Positions 13,156-17,800 of a stretch of DNA of 17,800 nucleotides are shown one piece after another. Location of the stretch: NCBI GenBank assembly GCA_012514855.1, contig JAAYZL010000235.1, forward strand, positions 1 to 17,800, given 5' to 3'. The notes under the pieces are model-generated. The model worked only from the letters and a program-made list of their open reading frames with translations. It was not told the origin of the DNA and made no database searches. This DNA is from Clostridiales bacterium. Its GTDB lineage: Bacteria > Bacillota_A > Clostridia > Christensenellales > Aristaeellaceae. Both the position numbers and the translations under genes were made by a program. Each line of letters opens with the position of its first letter. Positions within the stretch are counted from its first letter, which is position 1.

Positions 13156-14748
13156 ATGCCGGAAAACGATCGTCGACTTTCGGTCTTGATTGCGGACGAC
13201 GAGCCAAGAATTGTCCAACTGATCAGGGAACTGATCGATTGGGAACAGCTTGGCCTTTCCTGCGTTGGAGTGGCCAACGACGGCGAAACCGCAAAGGTGC
13301 TGCTGGACAAGCTGCACCCGGACATCGTCATCACCGACATCCGTATGCCGGAGATCAGCGGCCTGGAGCTCGCGCAGTATGCCTGCAAGCAGGAGTGGGA
13401 CCCCAAGATCATCATCATCAGCGGTTACAAGCAGTTTGACTACGCCTATCAGGCGCTCAAGCACGGCGCGGTCGACTTTTTGATCAAGCCGATCAGCGGC
13501 CGCGACCTGAATAACGTACTACTGGGCATCTGCGAAAAAAAGACGCATACGGAAATCTCCCGGGAATACGTCGACATGCTCCGCCAGAAGGTCGAGGTCG
13601 CGGAAACGAAGAAGAGGAAGCAGTTCATCCTGGATGCCTACAACCGCGCGTCAAGGGCGGTCTTTACCGGCGTATCCTTTCAGGGAGACACGTTTTTTTC
13701 GGTGGTGGTCAAGGCCGATCTCTCCACCTCGTTCAACGAGAGCGACACGCGCATGATGGAGAAGATCGACATGGTGCTCAAGGACGAGTACGACACGCTG
13801 GGCGTTGATTTGGTAACCGTGCAGATCGATGACATGATCGTCGGCGTGCTCGGCGTCAAGAGCGCGAACGCAGAGGGAATCCACCGGATCACAGCGAAGT
13901 GCATGCGCAGGATACGAAGCCGCTTGGACATCTATTCGCACTTCAAGATAGCGGTAGGGCTCAGCCGCCCGCACGCGGAGTGTGAGCGTCTGGCCGACTG
14001 GATCGGCGAGGCGATCGAGGCGGTCAAGTGCCGGACGATCCTGGGAAATCTCGAGGTGCTCGACGCTCGAGAGATCGACCTGATGACGCCCATGAGGCTT
14101 CTGACCCCACGGGATACGAAAAAGCTCAGGCAGTGCCTTGAGACGCTCGACGCGGTCGAGATGCGCGCGCATATCGTCGAGATCGCGCGGCGGAACAGGG
14201 AGGCCTATGCCGACCGGCCGAGGCAGCTTCGAAGCCTCATCTACGAGCTGCGCGACGTGATTCAGGCGCAGAAGGATCAGCTCGAGGGCATGTGCGATTC
14301 CGATGTATGGGAGCTTCTGCCATTCGCGCTGGAGGAGTCCACGAGTTTCGAACAGATGCTGGAGGCGCTGCTGGGCGCCATCAAGGACGTCATCGAGACC
14401 TGCGAGAAATTCCGCAAGACGCGCAACAGCCTGCCAATCTGGACGGTGAAAGAGTACATCGAGGCGCACATGAGCGAGGACATCGCGCTGGAATCTATCT
14501 CCGACGCGGTGGGCTTCAGCAAGAATTACCTGTGCAAGCTGTTCAAAAAGGAAATGGACACCACGATCGTGACCTATATCACGCAGGCGCGGATGGAGAC
14601 CGCGAAGAAGCTGCTTAAGCAGACGCTATTGAACATCTCGGAGATCGCGGTGCGCGTCGGATACCAGGATCCCAAGTACTTCAGCAGGCAGTTCAACCGG
14701 TTTGTGGGGATTACGCCCAAGGAATACAGGAGGATTTCACCGATGTGA
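13156..14748 (+). CDS. response regulator with AraC-type DNA-binding domain (YesN-like)
   Basis: The protein has 530 residues. The N-terminal receiver domain carries the acidic pair Asp14-Asp15 (ADDEP), the phosphoacceptor Asp61 (VITDIRMPEISG) and Lys111 (FLIKPISG). A long middle region of about 300 residues has no motif I recognise and contains charged helical stretches. The C-terminal 103 residues form an AraC double helix-turn-helix, with DAVGFSKNYLCKLFKKEM as the first half and VRVGYQDPKYFSRQFNRFVG as the second, ending in GITPKEYRR. Such regulators usually activate neighbouring carbohydrate importers. It follows the importer terminator on the same strand and is translationally coupled to the kinase (GTGA overlap). 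The importer operon is the most likely target. Confidence 0.95.
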   Translation: MPENDRRLSVLIADDEPRIVQLIRELIDWEQLGLSCVGVANDGETAKVLLDKLHPDIVITDIRMPEISGLELAQYACKQEWDPKIIIISGYKQFDYAYQALKHGAVDFLIKPISGRDLNNVLLGICEKKTHTEISREYVDMLRQKVEVAETKKRKQFILDAYNRASRAVFTGVSFQGDTFFSVVVKADLSTSFNESDTRMMEKIDMVLKDEYDTLGVDLVTVQIDDMIVGVLGVKSANAEGIHRITAKCMRRIRSRLDIYSHFKIAVGLSRPHAECERLADWIGEAIEAVKCRTILGNLEVLDAREIDLMTPMRLLTPRDTKKLRQCLETLDAVEMRAHIVEIARRNREAYADRPRQLRSLIYELRDVIQAQKDQLEGMCDSDVWELLPFALEESTSFEQMLEALLGAIKDVIETCEKFRKTRNSLPIWTVKEYIEAHMSEDIALESISDAVGFSKNYLCKLFKKEMDTTIVTYITQARMETAKKLLKQTLLNISEIAVRVGYQDPKYFSRQFNRFVGITPKEYRRISPM

Positions 14749-15719
14749 GCGAGCAAAAACCAAAGAAGGCCGCCCCTGACAGGGGAGCGCGACGGGAAAA
14801 GGAACTCAGACGCCTGGCCATTGTACAGCTCGGCGTCCTGTTTTGCTGCTGCGCGCTGGGCATCCTTTTGCTTTCCGACACAGCCGCGCTCGCCGTATCC
14901 GCTATCGCGGCTGCTTTGCTGGCGCTGTTCTGGCTGACCGGATTCGACAGGCGACGCTCCGGGGTTGCCCAGGCCAGCCCGGAGGTGCTCGACGAGGACG
15001 CGCAGACCGGCCCGGAGGTTCTCGACGAAGACGCGCAGATGCATATCCTCAAGCGCCAGGCGGAGGTCATCGCGCTACAGAGCCAGATCAACCCGCATTT
15101 TCTGTACAATACGCTGGACTCCATCCGAGGCCAGGTGCTGACCGAGGGCCTGTACGAGACGGCGAACATGCTCGAGGCGCTCTCGAATCTGTTCCGGTAC
15201 AGCATCAGCAAGAAGAACATCATTATCACCCTCGAGGAAGAGCTCGAAAACGTCGACGACTACATGCGCATCATCAACTACCGATTCCCCAATCGCTTTC
15301 TGCTCGAAAAGGACATCGATGCCTGCGACAACCGGCTGATGAGCTTCCTTCTCCCCAAGCTCACGTTGCAGCCGCTGGTCGAGAACGCGATTCAGCACGG
15401 GCTCGAGAAGAAAAAGGGCGTCGGAAGGATCATGCTGCGCGCGTTCCGAACGGATGAATTTGTCTATTTCAGCGTCCGGGACGACGGCATCGGCATAGAC
15501 CTCGCGTGCCTGGATAGACTCAACGCGAAGCTCTCGCGCCGCGGGACCGACCTGACGAACGACAGCGGGCACCACAGCGGCATCGCGCTGCCGAACGTCG
15601 CTTCACGGCTCGAACTTCTCTATGGGGAGACGAGTAACGTGTCCGTCAGCAGCGTCATCAACAACGGCACGGAGGTCAACATCTGCGTTCCGTTCAAAAA
15701 GGTGCAGGGCTATGAATAG
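14745..15719 (+). CDS. sensor histidine kinase, YesM/LytS type, without an extracellular sensor domain
   Basis: The protein has 324 residues, starting at GTG 14745 with AGGAGG at 14728-14733. It has two membrane segments, about 25-43 and 47-66, with almost no loop between them. A cytoplasmic linker with a duplicated PEVLDEDAQ unit (79-98) follows. The kinase core has phosphoacceptor His118 in QINPHFLYNTLDSI (His_kinase family), the N-box LQPLVENAIQHG (208-219), VRDDGIGI (244-251) and SGHHSGIALPNVASRL. Ordinary YesM kinases carry a large extracellular sensor of several hundred residues, which is missing here. The signal must therefore come through the membrane segments or a partner protein. 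The next gene overlaps by 8 bases and may encode that partner. Confidence 0.93.
   Translation: MSEQKPKKAAPDRGARREKELRRLAIVQLGVLFCCCALGILLLSDTAALAVSAIAAALLALFWLTGFDRRRSGVAQASPEVLDEDAQTGPEVLDEDAQMHILKRQAEVIALQSQINPHFLYNTLDSIRGQVLTEGLYETANMLEALSNLFRYSISKKNIIITLEEELENVDDYMRIINYRFPNRFLLEKDIDACDNRLMSFLLPKLTLQPLVENAIQHGLEKKKGVGRIMLRAFRTDEFVYFSVRDDGIGIDLACLDRLNAKLSRRGTDLTNDSGHHSGIALPNVASRLELLYGETSNVSVSSVINNGTEVNICVPFKKVQGYE
14974..15039 (+). repeat. 33-bp tandem duplication inside the kinase gene
   Basis: Two near-identical 33-base units follow one another (about 14974-15006 and 15007-15039). They differ at a handful of positions, for example GTGCTC against GTTCTC and GAGGAC against GAAGAC. They encode two copies of PEVLDEDAQ in the linker between the membrane segments and the phosphoacceptor domain. 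The frame is preserved. The unit is acidic and could lengthen a signalling helix. Confidence 0.8.
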
Positions 15720-17169
15720 GCGGGAGCTATTGCAGTTCCGCAGGGTCTGCCTTTTCGCGGAGAACCGCGGCCTGGCGATGATGAACCTCACTTTTCAGGT
15801 GTTCGAGGCGGAGATGGTCGGCCTGATCGGGCTCAACGACGCCGGCAAGAGTTCTTTTATCGACCTGATGCTGGGGCAGGCGGAGGCGACTGGCGGTGAA
15901 ATCGTGCTGGAAGGGGCGGATTACCGGCCGAAGTCCATCGAACAAGCGAACAGGAGAGGGGTCTACCACATTTCGCGCCACTCCAAGCTGATCGATGCGC
16001 TCTCCCCGGAGGATAACCTGACGGTAATCAAGGGGGACATCGCAGGATGGCGACTCACAAGGCGCGCCGAATCGCTTCAAAAGCTGCGCGAGCTGCTCGA
16101 GGAGACCGGCCTGACGGAGATGTGCGCGCGCGACGTCGCCCAGTTGACCAACGTCGAGAAGTACCTGCTGGAGATTCTCAAGGCCATGCTCAACGGGGCG
16201 AAGCTGCTGCTTTTGAGCGATATCCTGGATATATTCGACCATGAGGAGGACTATCTCAGGCTGTGCGCTTTACTCGAGCGCCTGCATGAGCGGGGCATCG
16301 CCGTCGTCAATATCTCAAACCGCTTTCATAAGATCCTGCAATACGCGGACCGGACGTTCATCTTCAGCCAGGGCAGGCTTGTTAAGACGCTTTATCGCGA
16401 GGAGATCAACCGCGGGACGCTCGAGCGGTGCCTGATCGCCCCGGAGAATTTGAGCCGGATGGACTACAAGCCGAGGCTTGCCGGGAACGGATCGGAATTG
16501 CTGCGCATAGAAAAACTGGAACTGGGCGACTGTGTGTGCGAGCCGATCCCGGTATTTGACCGTGAAGTGCTTGGGATCTACGACGACGGCGCGTTCAGCG
16601 AGCGGCTGTGCAGAGAGTTGTTTTCCGAGGGACCCAAGACGGCCAGGCTCTATGTAGAGGGAAAGCAAGTCCGCTACGGGAAGTACTGGGAGCTTTTCGA
16701 GTGCCGCGTGGGTCTGTTTCCCCAGTACTATAACAACATGTACTATTGCAACATGACCGCGTGAGAAAACATGCTGCAGATGTGCTACGCAAGCCTGGCA
16801 AACGCCGCGGGATTTTTGCGCGAACGAGTGATCCGGTATTCGATCCGGCAGAACAGGGAGAGGCTCGGGACGATCGACGACCAGAAGGCGCTGAACCAGC
16901 TGAAGCACCGGGAGCGCTTCCACGTGCTGATGGAGATGAACAGGCTGATCCGCTGGAGGGCGATGTTTATCTGCAATCCGGCGCTGTATCACGACCCCGT
17001 GGAGGCGCAGCTGATCTACGACTATATCGGCGAGCTCTGCGAGGCTAACTGCGCGGTGGTTTTGATCAGCTCGGACGCGTCGGAATTGTTCGGCGGGATG
17101 TGCGACCGGGTCGTCACGGTGGATGCGGCGGGGCATGTCAGGGAGATTTCTCAGCTGCCGCTTCACTGA
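15712..17169 (+). pseudogene. degenerate tandem ABC ATPase (RbsA-like), interrupted by an in-frame TGA
   Basis: Read through a TGA at 16762-16764, one frame gives about 485 residues, close to the RbsA length of about 500. The first part (350 residues, 15712-16764) keeps a recognisable Walker A, GLNDAGKSS (40-48). However, the signature is LTNVEK, Walker B lacks the catalytic Glu (LLLLSDILD), the Q-loop Gln is gone and the switch His is Asn203 (ISNRFH). The part after the stop resembles the end of a second ABC domain: FICNPALYHDPVEAQLIYDY, then VVLISSDASELFGGMCDRVV. The codon after NMTA is TGA, where RbsA-like proteins commonly carry Arg before ENM, so one C-to-T change in CGA would explain it. 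The ATG overlaps the kinase stop by 8 bases. ATP hydrolysis is unlikely, and a regulatory role is inferred. Confidence 0.75.
16771..17169 (+). CDS. possible separately translated C-terminal part of the degenerate ABC protein
   Basis: The first ATG after the in-frame TGA is at 16771 and would give 132 residues to the stop at 17167-17169. No good ribosome site precedes it (only GTGAGA), so independent translation would be weak unless it is coupled to termination 6 bases upstream. It covers the helical segment and last third of the second ABC domain, including the ISSDASELFGGMCDRVVTVD stretch, and lacks a Walker A. It is listed so the two readings, a broken single gene or a split gene, are both visible. 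Confidence 0.35.
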   Translation: MLQMCYASLANAAGFLRERVIRYSIRQNRERLGTIDDQKALNQLKHRERFHVLMEMNRLIRWRAMFICNPALYHDPVEAQLIYDYIGELCEANCAVVLISSDASELFGGMCDRVVTVDAAGHVREISQLPLH

Positions 17170-17426
17170 TGCGAGAAGGTGGTGTTACATACTCTCTGAT
17201 ACCGTTATTTATTTTGCAACGCCTTCGCCTGAGTTTATGATCGGAAAGACGGAGCGCGGCGCGGAGTTCGTGTTCCAGTGACCGGCGGGGGAGCGTAAAG
17301 GCGGCGCGGAGGAAAAGAGACACGCGTGTCGTCTTTCCGGCAGGGCGGATCGCCCATCGCCGCCGGCAGCTTTCGCGGGCGCCGTACCGGTCCGGCGAAT
17401 TCTCCCACAATTTTCACACGATTCTC
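17170..17426. other. gene-free spacer after the regulatory operon
   Basis: No supported coding frame is seen. Just after the stop, GTTATTTATTTTG follows a weak stem near 17183-17205 and could serve as a poor terminator for the regulatory operon. The rest holds the inverted repeat described separately. Overlapping minus-strand frames exist but have no start signal or recognisable protein. Confidence 0.35.
17242..17339. repeat. 98-bp unit bounded by a 10-bp inverted repeat
   Basis: CGGAAAGACG (17242-17251) and CGTCTTTCCG (17330-17339) are perfect inverted repeats. Inside lie an 11-base direct repeat, GCGGCGCGGAG (17256-17266 and 17301-17311), and a perfect 12-base palindrome, GACACGCGTGTC (17319-17330). 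The palindrome is flanked by GGAAA and TTTCC, making a longer local hairpin (17311-17338). No T-run follows. It may be a remnant of a small mobile or structured element. Confidence 0.5.
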
Positions 17427-17455
17427 TTGACATCGTTTCCCGGGAGGATTATAAT
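17427..17455 (+). promoter_or_regulatory. perfect consensus SigA promoter
   Basis: TTGACA at 17427-17432 and TATAAT at 17450-17455 with a 17-base spacer match the consensus at all 12 positions. Transcription would start near 17462, inside the first dyad described next. No open reading frame with a ribosome site follows in the window. Confidence 0.85.
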
Positions 17456-17459
17456 GCCA

Positions 17460-17528
17460 TTAGTTAGGGAAACTAACTCGCGCCGCGGGGCGCATCTCTT
17501 TCGGGATGTGGTTAGTTACTTCTAACTA
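17460..17528 (+). promoter_or_regulatory. pair of TTAGTTA-type dyads downstream of the promoter, likely repressor sites
   Basis: The first dyad is AGTTAG-GGAAA-CTAACT (17462-17478), overlapped by TTAGTT-AGGGA-AACTAA. The second is TAGTTA-CTTC-TAACTA (17513-17528). Between them is a small stem, CGCATC/GATGTG (17491-17510). The first site covers the expected transcription start. Such TTAG/CTAA dyads resemble binding sites of DtxR/MntR-like metal-dependent repressors, which is inference from general motif knowledge. Confidence 0.5.
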
Positions 17529-17529
17529 C

Positions 17530-17690
17530 ATGCGGTCGAGTCAGAAGAAAGTCGGAAACGCATGGGGCAGTCAAGGCGGCTCGGGACACTTTTGAGGATG
17601 CCGGCGGTGCTCAAGCGCCGGTACTGGCCTTTGAGACATCCCGAAACCGCGAAGCTCCGCCGCATTCATCGCGGGGCGATGCCAAACGGC
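17530..17690. other. gene-free stretch between the TTAGTTA dyads and the transposase fragment
   Basis: The longest plus-strand frame after the promoter is a 21-codon one from ATG 17529 without a ribosome site. A nested stem occurs at 17583-17645: outer CGGGA/TCCCG, inner CCGGCG/CGCCGG around 17601-17621. It could be the leader of a transcript whose gene was displaced by the transposase fragment. Confidence 0.35.
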
Positions 17691-17799
17691 GGTTCTCTGT
17701 CAGCTTCAATCCCAGAAACCACTTGAACGCGATGTTCTCGTTCACCATCTGCGCAAGCTTTACCTCGGACTTGATGCCGTAGAGATACCCCAGAAACAG
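17691..17799 (-). pseudogene. fragment of an IS1182-like transposase
   Basis: The minus strand encodes LFLGYLYGIKSEVKLAQMVN followed by ENIAFKWFLGLKLTEN. This is the conserved N-terminal helical region of IS1182/IS5-group transposases, usually continued by a VPDHST segment. After LKLTEN (about 17692) similarity stops and the frame reads NRRLASPRDE, which does not fit the family, so the gene is truncated or rearranged there. The upstream N-terminus lies beyond the window end. It points toward the promoter at 17427, on the opposite strand. Confidence 0.65.
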
Positions 17800-17800
17800 C

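Noticed and set aside
16762..16764. Selenocysteine or recoded TGA
   Set aside because: The family has no Cys/Sec at this place, no downstream hairpin of SECIS type is evident, and TGA is a normal stop for neighbouring genes.
17138..17433. Overlapping minus-strand frames near the end of the regulatory operon
   Set aside because: They run through the inverted repeat and into the 3' end of the ABC gene, lack a ribosome site, and give Arg/Pro-rich sequence in every frame.
1..17800. CRISPR arrays, tRNA, rRNA or microcompartment shell genes
   Set aside because: No regularly spaced repeats, no tRNA-like cloverleaf and no shell-protein sequence were seen by eye in the window.

Overview
The window is a GC-rich stretch (AT-rich only in short intergenic pieces) that reads as a low-oxygen or strictly anaerobic member of the Firmicutes, most likely a gut-type Clostridia lineage. 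The reasons are strong Shine-Dalgarno sites of the AGGAGG type, an oxygen-sensitive glycyl radical enzyme with its activase, a YesN/YesM-like two-component pair, and SigA-type promoters. The taxonomic placement is inference.

Layout. Positions 1-553 are the tail of an IS21-family insertion sequence (end of istB plus a repeat-rich right end). A hairpin-plus-T-run terminator lies at 672-704. From 748 to 9262 there is one tightly packed plus-strand operon: PfkB sugar kinase, iron-dependent alcohol dehydrogenase, transaldolase-like class I aldolase, a 133-residue protein of unknown function, acylating aldehyde dehydrogenase (MhpF/DmpF type), 4-hydroxy-2-oxoacid aldolase (MhpE/DmpG type), a glycyl radical enzyme and its activating enzyme. 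A 156-bp imperfect palindrome with terminal inverted repeats, resembling a MITE, follows at 9265-9420. A ribose-type ABC importer (ATPase, permease, binding protein) occupies 9559-13046 and ends at a good terminator. A near-consensus promoter at 13107-13135 then drives a response regulator, a sensor histidine kinase and a degenerate tandem ABC ATPase that is cut by an in-frame TGA. The last 630 bases hold inverted repeats, a perfect consensus promoter followed by two TTAGTTA-type dyads, and a minus-strand fragment of an IS1182-like transposase.

How the genes may work together (inference). The importer brings in a small polyol- or sugar-like compound. The kinase, dehydrogenase and transaldolase process it. 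The glycyl radical enzyme removes a group from a diol-like intermediate or cleaves it. The aldolase/dehydrogenase pair turns an aldehyde into acyl-CoA, with channelling that may substitute for a microcompartment, since no shell genes are seen here. The YesN/YesM pair with the degenerate ABC protein probably controls the importer and perhaps the catabolic operon. The exact substrate cannot be read from the sequence. The gene set does not match any complete pathway I recognise, and the glycyl radical enzyme departs from glycerol dehydratase at a key active-site position.
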